A DNA stretch of 64,000 nucleotides, from the NCBI GenBank assembly GCA_023954035.1, contig JAMLIT010000010.1, positions 19,501-83,500 on the forward strand, read 5' to 3'. The position numbers and the translations under genes are program-made. Shown here piece after piece: positions 18,722 through 27,155 of the stretch. This DNA comes from Burkholderiaceae bacterium. GTDB lineage: Bacteria; Pseudomonadota; Gammaproteobacteria; Burkholderiales; Burkholderiaceae_C. The notes under the pieces were generated by a model that worked only from the letters and a program-made list of their open reading frames with translations, made no database searches and had not been told where the DNA came from. Position 1 is the stretch's first letter. Each line of letters opens with the position of its first letter.

Positions 18722-19438
18722 TTATCCGCCGTGCAAACGCCGAAACGCCCGCGCCTGCCCAAAATGCCCGCAGCCGATGAAAGGCACGGGCGGGCGCAGC
18801 GCCGACAAGGGCGACGGGTGGTTGGCGCTGAGCACCAGATGCCGCGGGCCGTCGACGAGCGCGCGCTTCGATTGTGCGTGCGCGCCCCAGAGCAGGAACA
18901 CCACCGGTTGGGGCTGCGTCGCGACGTGGGCGATCAGCGCGTCGGTCAGCAGCTCCCAGCCGCGCTTGGCGTGGCTGCCTGGCTGGCCCTCCTCCACCGT
19001 GAGCACGGTGTTGAGCAGCAGGGCGCCTTGCTCGGCCCAATGCACCAGACTGCCGCCGGGCACAGGAAACGCAGGTGGCGGCGTACCCAAGTCGCGCTCG
19101 ATTTCCTTGAAGATGTTGCGCAACGAAGGCGGGATTGGAACGCCCGGCGCGACGGAAAACGCCAGACCCTGCGCCTGCCCGCGGCCGTGGTAGGGGTCCT
19201 GCCCCAGGATGACGACGCGCACTTTCTCAGGCGGTGTGAGTTCGAGCGCGCGCAGCGGCTGCGGCGGGAAGATGCTGGCTCCGGCCGCCAGGCGCTCGCG
19301 CAAGAACGCCAGCAGTTGCACGCCTGACGGCGATTGGAAAAATTGCTCGACCAAGGTCTGCCAGCCCGGCGCCACCGGCCAGTCGCGCGGGTCGGCCGTC
19401 TGGAGCTGATCGGGGGGCGACAGGGCGGCGGATTTCAT
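18722..19438 (-). CDS. ung: Uracil-DNA glycosylase
   Basis: Removes uracil from DNA to begin base-excision repair. It is 238 residues, family 1. The water-activating motif [18 protein letters not shown] and the C-terminal minor-groove loop HPSPLS are intact. [17 protein letters not shown] matches the family. The ATG sits two bases before a repeat copy. It lies in the trp gene string, after trpC and before trpB, with no metabolic link that I can see. Confidence 0.95.
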   Translation of the reverse strand: MKSAALSPPDQLQTADPRDWPVAPGWQTLVEQFFQSPSGVQLLAFLRERLAAGASIFPPQPLRALELTPPEKVRVVILGQDPYHGRGQAQGLAFSVAPGVPIPPSLRNIFKEIERDLGTPPPAFPVPGGSLVHWAEQGALLLNTVLTVEEGQPGSHAKRGWELLTDALIAHVATQPQPVVFLLWGAHAQSKRALVDGPRHLVLSANHPSPLSALRPPVPFIGCGHFGQARAFRRLHGG

Positions 19439-19440
19439 AT

Positions 19441-19498
19441 GAAAATGGCCTCTAGCGCTTATTCCATATGCGCAAAAAGCTACATTCTCGATAGCAAA
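19441..19498 (+). repeat. Palindromic repeat, intergenic copy 3
   Basis: Core GGCCTCTAGCGCTTATT at 19447-19463, followed by CATATGCGCAAAAAGCTACA and ending GATAGC. It separates trpC from ung, which are codirectional, so here it lies within a presumed transcript and could act as a processing, attenuating or terminating structure. Confidence 0.85.
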
Positions 19499-19525
19499 TG
19501 CGGTTTGTACCCGCTGAACAGGGCT

Positions 19526-20326
19526 TCACGCAAACAGTTCCGCCAGCGCCAGCCCAGGCTCCTCGGCACGCATAAAGGCTTCGCCTACCAAAAACGCCTG
19601 CACACCAGCGGCGCGCAGCAGCGTGACATCGGCGCGCGTGGCCACCCCCGATTCGGTCACCAGCAGGCGCTCCGGCGGCACGTGCTTTTGCAGATCCAAC
19701 GTGGTCTGCAAGCTGACCTCGAACGTCTTCAAATTGCGGTTGTTCACGCCGACGAGCGGGGTCTGCAAGCGCAGCGCACGCTCCATCTCGGCGGCGTCGT
19801 GCACCTCAACCAGCACCGCCATATCAAGGCCGCGCGCAATCGCTTCGAAATCGCGCATCTGGGCGTCGTCAAGGCAGGCGGCAATCAGCAGCACGGCATC
19901 TGCGCCAATGGCGCGCGACTCGTAAATCTGCCATTCGTCAACCATGAAGTCCTTGCGCAGCACCGGCAGCATGCAGCTCGCGCGGGCCTGCTTCAAATAG
20001 TCGATGCGGCCCTGGAAATACTGCCCATCGGTCAGCACCGAAAGACACGCGGCGCTGACCTCGCCGTCGCCCTCGGAATAGCTCTGGGCGATGTCGGCGG
20101 GTTCGAAATCGGCGCGCAGCACGCCCTTGCTGGGGCTGGCCTTCTTGATCTCGGCAATCACCGCCGCTTGCCCGCGCGTGATTTTGGCGCGCAGCGCGGC
20201 TTCAAAATCGCGCGTCAGCACGCGGCTCTCGGCGTCCTGGCGGATGCCGGCGAGCGGCGTGCGGTGCTTGGCCGCAGCGACTTCTTGCTGTTTGGTGGCA
20301 ACGATCTGGCTGAGGATGTCGGACAT
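19526..20326 (-). CDS. trpC: Indole-3-glycerol phosphate synthase
   Basis: Closes the indole ring from CdRP in tryptophan synthesis. It is 266 residues, monofunctional with no TrpF fusion. Motifs: [13 protein letters not shown] near the N-terminus, [32 protein letters not shown] and [13 protein letters not shown]. It lies three bases after trpD, so translation is probably coupled. Confidence 0.96.
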   Translation of the reverse strand: MSDILSQIVATKQQEVAAAKHRTPLAGIRQDAESRVLTRDFEAALRAKITRGQAAVIAEIKKASPSKGVLRADFEPADIAQSYSEGDGEVSAACLSVLTDGQYFQGRIDYLKQARASCMLPVLRKDFMVDEWQIYESRAIGADAVLLIAACLDDAQMRDFEAIARGLDMAVLVEVHDAAEMERALRLQTPLVGVNNRNLKTFEVSLQTTLDLQKHVPPERLLVTESGVATRADVTLLRAAGVQAFLVGEAFMRAEEPGLALAELFA

Positions 20327-20329
20327 GGC

Positions 20330-21361
20330 TTATCCCTTCTGCGCTTGCGTGAAGGCGACCAGCTGGCGCAGCCGCTCGCGGGCGGCGCCCGAGGCGAGGG
20401 CGGCGCGGGCACGCTCCAGGCCGCCCCCAATCGAACCGGCCACGCCGGCCACGTACAGCGCGGCGCCGGCGTTCAGACACACGATGTCGGCGGCGGGCCC
20501 CGCTGCGCCGTCGAGCACCGAGAGCAGCATGTCGCGCGACGCTTCGGGCGTCTCCACCTTGAAGGCCCGGTTGCTGGCCATGGGCAGCCCAAAGTCCTCG
20601 GGGTGAATTTCGTATTCGCGCACCTGGCCGTCCTTGAGCTCGCCCACCAGCGTGGCCGCACCCAGGCTGATTTCGTCCATGCCATCGCGGCCATAGACCA
20701 CGAGCGCATGCTCGGCGCCCAGGCGCTGCAGGGCGCGCACCTGGATACCGACGAGGTCGGGGTGGAACACACCCATCAAAATGTTTGGTGCCCCGGCGGG
20801 GTTGGTCAGCGGGCCGAGGATGTTGAAGATGGTACGCACGCCCAGTTCGCGCCGCACCGGGGCCACGTTTTTCATCGCCGGGTGGTGGTTGGGCGCGAAC
20901 ATGAAGCCAATGCCCACCTGGGCAATGCTCTCGGCGATGGCGGCAGGCGGCAGGTCGATGTGCACGCCGAGCTGCTCCATCACATCGGCGCTGCCACTCT
21001 TGCTGGAGACGCTGCGTCCGCCATGCTTGGCTGCACGCGCGCCCGCAGCAGCCGCGACAAACATGGCACAGGTAGAGATATTGAAACTGCCGGCACCGTC
21101 GCCCCCGGTGCCCACGATGTCGACCAGGTGCGTGGTGTCTGCCACTGGCACCTTGTTGGAGAACTCGCGCATCACCTGCGCGGCCGCAGTGATCTCGCCA
21201 ATGGTTTCCTTCTTGACGCGCAGGCCGGTGATGATGGCGGCGGTCATGACAGGGGACAGCTCGCCCCGCATGACCATGCGCATCAGGTGCAGCATCTCGT
21301 CGTGAAAGATCTCGCGGTGTTCGACGGTGCGCTGCAGCGCTTCTTGCGGGGTGATGAGCAT
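20330..21361 (-). CDS. trpD: Anthranilate phosphoribosyltransferase
   Basis: Transfers phosphoribose from PRPP to anthranilate. It is 343 residues, monofunctional. PRPP-binding [14 protein letters not shown] and [16 protein letters not shown] are intact. ATG 21361 is taken because the protein then begins [11 protein letters not shown], the normal N-terminus. The upstream lysE gene ends 41 bases away (21402), and trpC follows after three bases. Confidence 0.96.
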   Translation of the reverse strand: MLITPQEALQRTVEHREIFHDEMLHLMRMVMRGELSPVMTAAIITGLRVKKETIGEITAAAQVMREFSNKVPVADTTHLVDIVGTGGDGAGSFNISTCAMFVAAAAGARAAKHGGRSVSSKSGSADVMEQLGVHIDLPPAAIAESIAQVGIGFMFAPNHHPAMKNVAPVRRELGVRTIFNILGPLTNPAGAPNILMGVFHPDLVGIQVRALQRLGAEHALVVYGRDGMDEISLGAATLVGELKDGQVREYEIHPEDFGLPMASNRAFKVETPEASRDMLLSVLDGAAGPAADIVCLNAGAALYVAGVAGSIGGGLERARAALASGAARERLRQLVAFTQAQKG

Positions 21362-21401
21362 GGCAGAGGTTCCCAATGAATGACGAGAGGACAGAGCGGT
21401 G

Positions 21402-22052
21402 TCAAAGTCTGGCGGGCGCATCGGTCAGCGCCAGCTTCACGCCGAAGCCGATGAAGAGCGATCCCGCCACGCCATCGAGCCAGCGCATGGCGCGCTGCAT
21501 GGCGCCCGCGCGGCGCGCCGCCCAGGCGGCGGCACAGGCCCAGCCGGTGTTGACCAGCGTGCTGTTGAACGTAAACAAAAGGCCCAGCGCCAAAAACATG
21601 GCGGGCGCATGCGCGCTGCCCGGCGCAATGAACTGCGGCACGAAGGCGAGGAAGAACAGCGCCACCTTGGGGTTGAGCACGTTGGTCAGAAAGCCCCGGC
21701 GAAAAACCGTGGTCAGCGCCACCTGTGTGTCGGCAGCGCCCCGCGCGCCCGACGAGCCAGAACCACCCAGCCCGGCGATCAGCATGCGAACGCCCACGTA
21801 TACCAGGTAGATCGCGCCCAACCACTTGAGCACACCAAACGCCGTGGCCGACGCTGCCACCAGGGCGCTCACGCCCACGGCAGCGGCCAGCACGTGCACG
21901 CAGCAGCCCGCAGAAATGCCCAGCGCCGCCACCACCCCAGCACGCACGCCGCGCCGCGCCGCATGGGCGATGATGAAGAACACATCCGGCCCCGGCGTGA
22001 GGTTGAGCAAGACGCCGGCGGCGACGAACAGAATCCACTGGTGGGTGGGCAT
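21402..22052 (-). CDS. LysE/RhtB family amino-acid exporter
   Basis: Inner-membrane exporter of amino acids or derivatives, 216 residues. About six hydrophobic segments are visible. The family signature [20 protein letters not shown] is at residues 15-34, and [21 protein letters not shown] in the centre. It sits between trpG and trpD on the same strand, so export of an aromatic amino acid or of anthranilate is possible. The substrate cannot be read from sequence. Confidence 0.9.
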   Translation of the reverse strand: MPTHQWILFVAAGVLLNLTPGPDVFFIIAHAARRGVRAGVVAALGISAGCCVHVLAAAVGVSALVAASATAFGVLKWLGAIYLVYVGVRMLIAGLGGSGSSGARGAADTQVALTTVFRRGFLTNVLNPKVALFFLAFVPQFIAPGSAHAPAMFLALGLLFTFNSTLVNTGWACAAAWAARRAGAMQRAMRWLDGVAGSLFIGFGVKLALTDAPARL

Positions 22053-22071
22053 GGGGTCGGTAGAAAATTGA

Positions 22072-22134
22072 TTGAAATTGGCCTCTAGCGCTTATTCATA
22101 AAGCGCTAACAGCTATCTATTCAATAGCATTCAA
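22072..22134 (+). repeat. Palindromic repeat, intergenic copy 4 (overlaps trpG 3' end)
   Basis: Core GGCCTCTAGCGCTTATT at 22080-22096, then CATAAAGCGCTAACAGCTAT and a terminal CAATAGC. AGCGCTTATTCATAAAGCGCT is a near-perfect hairpin. The last residues and TAG stop of trpG (22117-22119) are encoded by the repeat, so insertion replaced the original 3' end of the gene. Confidence 0.88.
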
Positions 22135-22716
22135 TGCGGTCGGATGCAAGAAATTGCGCAGCAGTGCGTGTCCATGTTCCGAGAGGATGCTTTCCGGGTG
22201 GAACTGCACGCCCTCAATGGACAGTTGCTTGTGACGCACGCCCATGATTTCGCCGTCCTCCGTCCAGGCGGTGATTTGCAGCACCTCGGGGCAGCTGGCG
22301 CGCTCGATGGAGAGCGAGTGGTAGCGGTTGACCGTGAACTGGCGCGGCAGGCCGGCGAACACGCCCGTCTGCGTGGTCGTGATGACGCTGGTCTTGCCGT
22401 GCATCAGCTCCTGCGCGCGCACGATGGTGCCGCCGAAGGCTGCGCCGATGGCCTGGTGCCCCAGGCACACACCCAAAATCGGCAGGCGGCCAGCGAAATG
22501 CTGGATGGCGGGCACAGAGATTCCGGCCTCGGCCGGCGAGCAGGGGCCGGGCGAGACCACCAGCCGGTCCATTGCGCCCGATGCCAGCCGCGCGTCCAGA
22601 TCGGCCAGCGTGACCTCGTCGTTGCGCACCACTTCGACCTCGGCGCCCAGCTCGCCGAAGTACTGGACGATGTTCCAGGTGAAGCTGTCGTAGTTGTCGA
22701 TCATCAATAGCTTCAT
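22117..22716 (-). CDS. trpG: Anthranilate synthase glutamine amidotransferase component
   Basis: Supplies ammonia from glutamine to TrpE. It is 199 residues, a class I amidotransferase. The triad Cys is in [10 protein letters not shown] and the His-Glu pair in [26 protein letters not shown] precedes the nucleophile. Its start overlaps the chorismate mutase stop (ATGA). The C-terminal residues LNAIE come from the adjacent repeat, outside the catalytic fold. Confidence 0.96.
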   Translation of the reverse strand: MKLLMIDNYDSFTWNIVQYFGELGAEVEVVRNDEVTLADLDARLASGAMDRLVVSPGPCSPAEAGISVPAIQHFAGRLPILGVCLGHQAIGAAFGGTIVRAQELMHGKTSVITTTQTGVFAGLPRQFTVNRYHSLSIERASCPEVLQITAWTEDGEIMGVRHKQLSIEGVQFHPESILSEHGHALLRNFLHPTALNAIE

Positions 22717-23048
22717 GCGCCTTCTCCCTGATTGGAGGTTTCGCGCAGCCGCACGAACTCGCGCTCTTCAAAGGCAATGCAAGCCTCCATCATGCTGCGG
22801 TAGATCTGCTCGATGACATCGCTGTCGCCACCCTCTCTCAAAGCGGCCTGGCGCACCCGGCGCACGATGTCTTCGATGCGCGCTTCGTCGCGCACCTGAC
22901 TGGCGCGCTGCTTGATGCGCGCAGCCTGCGTCATGTACGCCACGCGCTCCACCAGCAGCGGCACCAGCACGTCATCAAGCGCGTTGATGGCGCCGCGCAC
23001 ATCCTGCATGTCCTGGCAGGGCTTCACTTTTTCGATCGCGCGCGTCAT
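22713..23048 (-). CDS. AroQ-type chorismate mutase domain protein
   Basis: Predicted conversion of chorismate to prephenate. The 111-residue all-helical protein has the AroQ pattern [24 protein letters not shown], then [20 protein letters not shown] and a C-terminal helix. It overlaps trpE upstream and trpG downstream by four bases each, placing a Phe/Tyr branch enzyme inside the anthranilate synthase transcript. An alternative is the related isochorismate-pyruvate lyase; sequence alone does not separate the two. Confidence 0.85.
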   Translation of the reverse strand: MTRAIEKVKPCQDMQDVRGAINALDDVLVPLLVERVAYMTQAARIKQRASQVRDEARIEDIVRRVRQAALREGGDSDVIEQIYRSMMEACIAFEEREFVRLRETSNQGEGA

Positions 23049-24544
23049 TCCAGCCCCTCTTCCACCAGTTCAGCGGCGCGCAGCAGGGCACGCGCCTTGT
23101 GTTCCGTCTCGCGCCATTCCAGCTCGGGCACCGAATCGGCCACCACGCCGGCCGCAGCCTGCACGTAAAGCTCGCCGTCCTTGACGATGGCGGTGCGAAT
23201 GGCAATCGCCACATCCATGTCGCCGGCGTAGCTCAGGTAGCCGCAAGCACCACCGTAGAGGCCGCGTTTGGTGGGCTCCAGCTGATCAATGATTTCCATG
23301 GCGTGCACCTTGGGCGCGCCCGTCAGGGTGCCGGCGGGGAAGGTGGCGCGCAGCACGTCCATGTTGCTCATGCCGGGCTTCAAGATGCCTTCGACGTTGC
23401 TCACGATGTGCATGACGTGGCTGTAGCGCTCTACCGCAAAGGCTTCGGTGACCTTGACCGTACCGGTCTGCGCAATGCGGCCAATGTCGTTGCGCGCCAG
23501 GTCGATCAGCATGACATGCTCTGCGCGCTCCTTGGGATCGTTGATGAGTTCCTGCTCGGTCAGCTTGTCCAGCTCGGGCGTGGCGCCGCGCGGACGGGTG
23601 CCGGCCAGCGGGCGGATCGTCACCTTCTCGCCGGCCTCTGTTTTTTCCTGCCGCACCAGAATCTCCGGGCTGGCGCCCACCACGTGGCTGTCGCCAAAGT
23701 GGTAGTAGTACATGTAGGGGCTGGGGTTGAGCGAGCGCAGCGCGCGGTAGAGCGAGAGCGGACTGGCATCAAAGCGCTTGTGAATGCGCTGGCCCACCTG
23801 CACCTGCATGAAGTCTCCCCCGGCAATCAGCTCCTTGGCGCGCACCACGGCGGCCAGGTAGTCCGCCTTGGCGAAGTCGCGCTGCGCCGGGTGACCCAGG
23901 CTGGCTTGCACCTGCGGGGCGCTGACCGAATAGCGCAGTTGTTCGCGCAGGCTGCGCAAGCGCTTCTTGGCGTTGCTGAAGGCCTCAGGACGCGCCGGGT
24001 CGGCATAGACGATCAGGTAGAGCTTGCCCGAGAGGTTGTCGATGACCGCCAATTCCTCGCATTGCAGCAACAGGATATCGGGCATGCCCAGGGTGTCGGG
24101 CGGACAGCTCTTCTCCAGCTTCTTCTCGATGTGGCGCACCACGTCGTAGCCAAAATAGCCTGCAAGGCCCCCGCAAAAGCGCGGCAGGCCAGGGCGCAGC
24201 GCCACCTTGAAGCGCTTCTGGTAGGCCTCGACGAAATCGAGTGGATTGCCGGAGGCGGTTTCAACCACCTGGCCGTCGGTCACCACTTCGGTCACGGCGT
24301 CGGCGCCGAAGCCGCGCGAACGCAAGAGCGTGCGCGCCGGCAGGCCGATGAAGCTGTAACGACCAAAGCGCTCGCCACCCACCACGGATTCGAGCAGGAA
24401 GCTGTGCGCTCCACCGCCTTGGCTGTGGGCCAATTTGAGGTACAGCGACAGAGGGGTTTCAAGATCCGCGAAGGCTTCGGCCATCAGCGGAATGCGGTTG
24501 TAGCCTTCGCGCGCGAGGCTCTGGAATTCAAGTTCAGTGATCAC
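23045..24544 (-). CDS. trpE: Anthranilate synthase component I
   Basis: Makes anthranilate from chorismate with TrpG ammonia. It is 499 residues. The N-terminal domain has LLESVVGGERFGRYSFIG, where LLES is the tryptophan feedback-inhibition motif. The chorismate-binding domain shows SPEILVR, RPLAGTRPRG, DLARNDIGR and FPAGTLTGAPK. The start is GTG 24544 with AGGAAAC upstream. It follows the trpL leader and an alternative hairpin set, so attenuation is likely. Confidence 0.97.
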   Translation of the reverse strand: MITELEFQSLAREGYNRIPLMAEAFADLETPLSLYLKLAHSQGGGAHSFLLESVVGGERFGRYSFIGLPARTLLRSRGFGADAVTEVVTDGQVVETASGNPLDFVEAYQKRFKVALRPGLPRFCGGLAGYFGYDVVRHIEKKLEKSCPPDTLGMPDILLLQCEELAVIDNLSGKLYLIVYADPARPEAFSNAKKRLRSLREQLRYSVSAPQVQASLGHPAQRDFAKADYLAAVVRAKELIAGGDFMQVQVGQRIHKRFDASPLSLYRALRSLNPSPYMYYYHFGDSHVVGASPEILVRQEKTEAGEKVTIRPLAGTRPRGATPELDKLTEQELINDPKERAEHVMLIDLARNDIGRIAQTGTVKVTEAFAVERYSHVMHIVSNVEGILKPGMSNMDVLRATFPAGTLTGAPKVHAMEIIDQLEPTKRGLYGGACGYLSYAGDMDVAIAIRTAIVKDGELYVQAAAGVVADSVPELEWRETEHKARALLRAAELVEEGLE

Positions 24545-24567
24545 GGGAGTTTCCTGCCAGGGCGGCA

Positions 24568-24591
24568 GGCGGGCCAGCAGACTGGCGCGCC
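24568..24591 (-). promoter_or_regulatory. trpE-proximal hairpin of the trp leader
   Basis: Arms GGCGGGCCAG (24568-24577) and CTGGCGCGCC (24582-24591) pair over ten positions with one mismatch and a four-base loop. In the transcript, CGCCAG of this arm can instead pair with CTGGCG overlapping the second Trp codon of trpL. That gives mutually exclusive structures. No U-run follows the hairpin, so it may act on trpE translation or Rho rather than as a simple intrinsic terminator. Confidence 0.55.
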
Positions 24592-24624
24592 GGGTTCATC
24601 GGAAAGGCCGCAGAGGGCCGCATG

Positions 24625-24699
24625 TCAGGCGCAGCAGGAACGCCAGGGCCAGGCCCCCCGGTCGCTGCGACCTGCGATGAACGCGCGGTGTGTGAACAT
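24625..24699 (-). CDS. trpL: trp operon leader peptide with Trp-Pro-Trp
   Basis: A 24-codon ORF ending 80 bases before trpE, with tandem-type Trp codons W17-P18-W19. Enrichment of Trp in a tiny ORF just upstream of trpE is the hallmark of a ribosome-sensed attenuator. The ORF starts ATG 24699, only seven bases from an extended -10 box, and has no Shine-Dalgarno sequence, so the mRNA probably begins at the AUG. Leaderless trpL is known from Sinorhizobium. Confidence 0.75.
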   Translation of the reverse strand: MFTHRAFIAGRSDRGAWPWRSCCA

Positions 24700-24706
24700 G
24701 GCGCAA

Positions 24707-24715
24707 AGTGTAGCA
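24707..24715 (-). promoter_or_regulatory. Extended -10 element of the trp promoter
   Basis: On the minus strand TGCTACACT is an extended -10 (TGn plus TACACT), ending seven bases from the trpL ATG. No convincing -35 box is seen at 16-18 bases, which fits an extended -10 promoter. Predicted transcription start is at or next to 24699. The remaining sequence to 24837 holds no gene I can support. Confidence 0.5.
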
Positions 24716-24837
24716 AATGCCCCTGGGTCACCGAGCGCGGGTCGCCGAGCGCGGCTGGCGTGTGCGTGGGCCCGCAGGCAGGGGAAATCCCCAATAGGCC
24801 AGGGGCCTGACTGACATACACTTTGTTTCAGTATTAC

Positions 24838-24849
24838 GAACGATCGTTC
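24838..24849. promoter_or_regulatory. 12-bp palindrome, candidate operator
   Basis: GAACGATCGTTC is a perfect inverted repeat, 19 bases upstream of the chosen start of the chalcone-isomerase-like gene and followed by a T-run. Palindromes of this form are common for TetR-family repressors. No such regulator is encoded nearby, so the assignment is speculative. Confidence 0.4.
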
Positions 24850-24868
24850 TTTTTTTATGGGGTTGGAC

Positions 24869-25450
24869 ATGTGGAACACATTGCGCACTCTGCTGGTGGC
24901 TTTCGGTCTGTGCTGGAGCGTGGCCGCGTTTGCCATGGTCGAACTTGCCGGCGTCAAGGTCGAAGACTCGGTGACGGTCGCCGGCACCAAGCTGCAGCTC
25001 AACGGCGCCGGCATCCGCTACAAAGGCCCTTTCAAGGTCTATGTGGGCGATCTGTACACCACCCAGCCGGTCAAGTCGCTTGACGAGCTGATCGCAGCGC
25101 CCGGCCCCAAGCGCCTGGGAATGACCTTCTTGCGCGAAATCAACTCCGCCGACTTCGGCAAGCTTCTCACGCGCGGCATCGAGGACAACGTCAGCCGCAG
25201 CGAGCTGTCCAAGATCATCCCCGGGATGATCAAGATGGGTGAGATTTTTGCGGCCAACAAGGCCTTCGTGCCCGGCGACGTCTGCGCCCTCGAGTGGGAT
25301 CCGGCGACAGGGTTGAGCATTTGGGCCAAGGGCAAGCTGCAGGCCGAGCCCTTCAAGGACCCCGCGTTCTTCCGCGCGCTGATGTCCATCTGGTTCGGCA
25401 ACTCCCCCGCCGACTGGAAGCTCAAGGACCAGATGCTGGGAATCAAGTAA
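24869..25450 (+). CDS. Chalcone isomerase-like periplasmic protein
   Basis: A 193-residue protein with a signal peptide (MWNTLRTLLVAFGLCWSVAAFA) and the bacterial chalcone-isomerase-like fold pattern: YKGPFKVYVGDLYT, KRLGMTFLREINSADF, and a C-terminal FFRALMSIWFG. Plant-type flavonoid activity should not be assumed; bacterial members are mostly uncharacterised periplasmic proteins. ATG 24869 is chosen over 24857 because GGGGTTGG lies just before it and the signal peptide is then compact. It is preceded by a 12-bp palindrome. Confidence 0.8.
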   Translation: MWNTLRTLLVAFGLCWSVAAFAMVELAGVKVEDSVTVAGTKLQLNGAGIRYKGPFKVYVGDLYTTQPVKSLDELIAAPGPKRLGMTFLREINSADFGKLLTRGIEDNVSRSELSKIIPGMIKMGEIFAANKAFVPGDVCALEWDPATGLSIWAKGKLQAEPFKDPAFFRALMSIWFGNSPADWKLKDQMLGIK

Positions 25451-25526
25451 GCGCCTGTCGCCACACAGACAGCGCCCGGCCAACGCAACCCGTAGTCTTT
25501 GGCGTCTCCTTCACGGTTCTACGATT

Positions 25527-27119
25527 ATGTTGCGCACGCTTCGCATCGGTCCACGCTTGGGCCTGGGCTTTGGTCTCATTCTGATCATTACGGCATTGAT
25601 GGCGGCCCTGGGCATCTGGCGAATCCAGACCTTGGCAGCCGACAGCGAGCGCGTCTCCACCGTGGAAATGGAGCGCCAGGCCCAGGTGGAGCGCTGGGCC
25701 GCGCTCCTGCGCCTCAACTGGGTTCGCACCGAGGCCTTTCTCAAGGCCATCGACCGCGAATACATGGACCAGCTGCAGGCCAGCACCGAGGCAACGACGC
25801 GCGACATGGAACAGAGCGTGCAGCGTGTCCATGCCCTGGTGTCCGGCGAATCGGCCAAGGTCCTGCTGGCCGACGTGGACGCCGCGCAGGGCGCGTATCT
25901 GCAGCGCCTGGCAGAGATTCGTGAACTGCACCGCGGCGGCGAACCCAGCGTACCGAACCTGGTCGACAAGGACTTGCGTCCGCTGGCGGACAAAACCCTT
26001 GCCGCGCTGGATGCCTTGCGCCAGCACATGGGCCAGCTGCTCGTCGCCAGCCAGCAGCGCAGCGCCTCGGTGGCGCAATCGAGCGAATGGATTCTGGGCG
26101 GGGCTGCGCTGCTGGCGATTGCGCTCGGCCTGGCGCTGGCCGCCCTGGTCACCCGTTCCATCGTCGGGCCGGTCCAGCGCAGCCGTCAGTGGGCGCAGGC
26201 CATCGCCCAGGGCGACCTGACGCGTGCGAGCGAGGGCCATGCCCAGGACGAGCCGGGCCAGTTGTTGCAGGCATTGGGGACCATGCAGCAGCGTTTGGCC
26301 GGCATCGTCGGCGAAGTGCGCCGCGGCGCCGAAGGCGTGGCCAGCGCGAGCGCCGAGATCGCCCACGGCAACAGTGATCTTTCGGCGCGCACGGAGCAGC
26401 AGGCCAGCGCACTGGAAGAAACCTCCGCATCCATGGAAGAACTCAATTCCACCGTGCGCCAGAACGCCGACAACGCGCGCGCGGCCAACCAGCTGGCACG
26501 CAATGCGCAGACCGTGGCGACGCAGGGCGGCGAGGTCGTCGCCGAAGTGGTTCGCACCATGAAGGGCATTAACGACAGCAGCCGCAAGATTGCCGACATC
26601 ATTGGCGTGATTGACGGGATTGCGTTTCAGACCAACATCCTCGCGCTCAATGCCGCCGTGGAGGCGGCGCGCGCTGGCGAGCAAGGTCGCGGCTTTGCCG
26701 TGGTCGCCAGCGAAGTGCGCAGCCTGGCCGGGCGCAGCGCAGACGCGGCCAAGGAAATCAAGGCCTTGATTGGCGCCAGTGTGGAGCGGGTGGAAGCGGG
26801 CTCGGCTCTGGTGGACCGCGCCGGCCACACCATGAGCGAGGTGGTGCAGGCCATTGGCCGCGTGACCGACATCGTGAGCGAAATCAGCGCGGCCAGCCAG
26901 GAGCAAAGCCAGGGCGTGGCCCAGGTGGGCGAAGCCATCACGCAAATGGACCAGGCGACGCAGCAGAACGCGGCCCTGGTCGAGCAAAGCGCCGCTGCGG
27001 CCGACGGCCTCAAGAGCCAGGCGGCGCAGCTGGTCCAGGCGGTGGCGGTGTTCCGCCTGGACGGCAACGGGCCGACGTTGCAGGCCGCAGGCTCTCCGCT
27101 GCGCATTGCGCAGCGCTGA
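25527..27119 (+). CDS. Methyl-accepting chemotaxis protein
   Basis: Transmembrane chemoreceptor of 530 residues. TM1 lies near residues 12-32, then a four-helix-bundle type periplasmic sensor to about 187. TM2 is near 188-210, then a HAMP domain (RSIVGPVQRSRQWAQAIAQG). The signalling domain has the hairpin tip motif IAFQTNILALNAAVEAARAG at about 368-387. Likely methylation helices flank it (ARTEQQASALEETSASMEEL). No chemotaxis operon adjoins it. The cheR/cheB at 5.4 kb are 19 kb away and may or may not act on it. The ligand is unknown. Confidence 0.94.
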   Translation: MLRTLRIGPRLGLGFGLILIITALMAALGIWRIQTLAADSERVSTVEMERQAQVERWAALLRLNWVRTEAFLKAIDREYMDQLQASTEATTRDMEQSVQRVHALVSGESAKVLLADVDAAQGAYLQRLAEIRELHRGGEPSVPNLVDKDLRPLADKTLAALDALRQHMGQLLVASQQRSASVAQSSEWILGGAALLAIALGLALAALVTRSIVGPVQRSRQWAQAIAQGDLTRASEGHAQDEPGQLLQALGTMQQRLAGIVGEVRRGAEGVASASAEIAHGNSDLSARTEQQASALEETSASMEELNSTVRQNADNARAANQLARNAQTVATQGGEVVAEVVRTMKGINDSSRKIADIIGVIDGIAFQTNILALNAAVEAARAGEQGRGFAVVASEVRSLAGRSADAAKEIKALIGASVERVEAGSALVDRAGHTMSEVVQAIGRVTDIVSEISAASQEQSQGVAQVGEAITQMDQATQQNAALVEQSAAAADGLKSQAAQLVQAVAVFRLDGNGPTLQAAGSPLRIAQR

Positions 27120-27155
27120 GGAGGCCGCGCGCGTTCCCCGTCCATTTCGTCCGGC

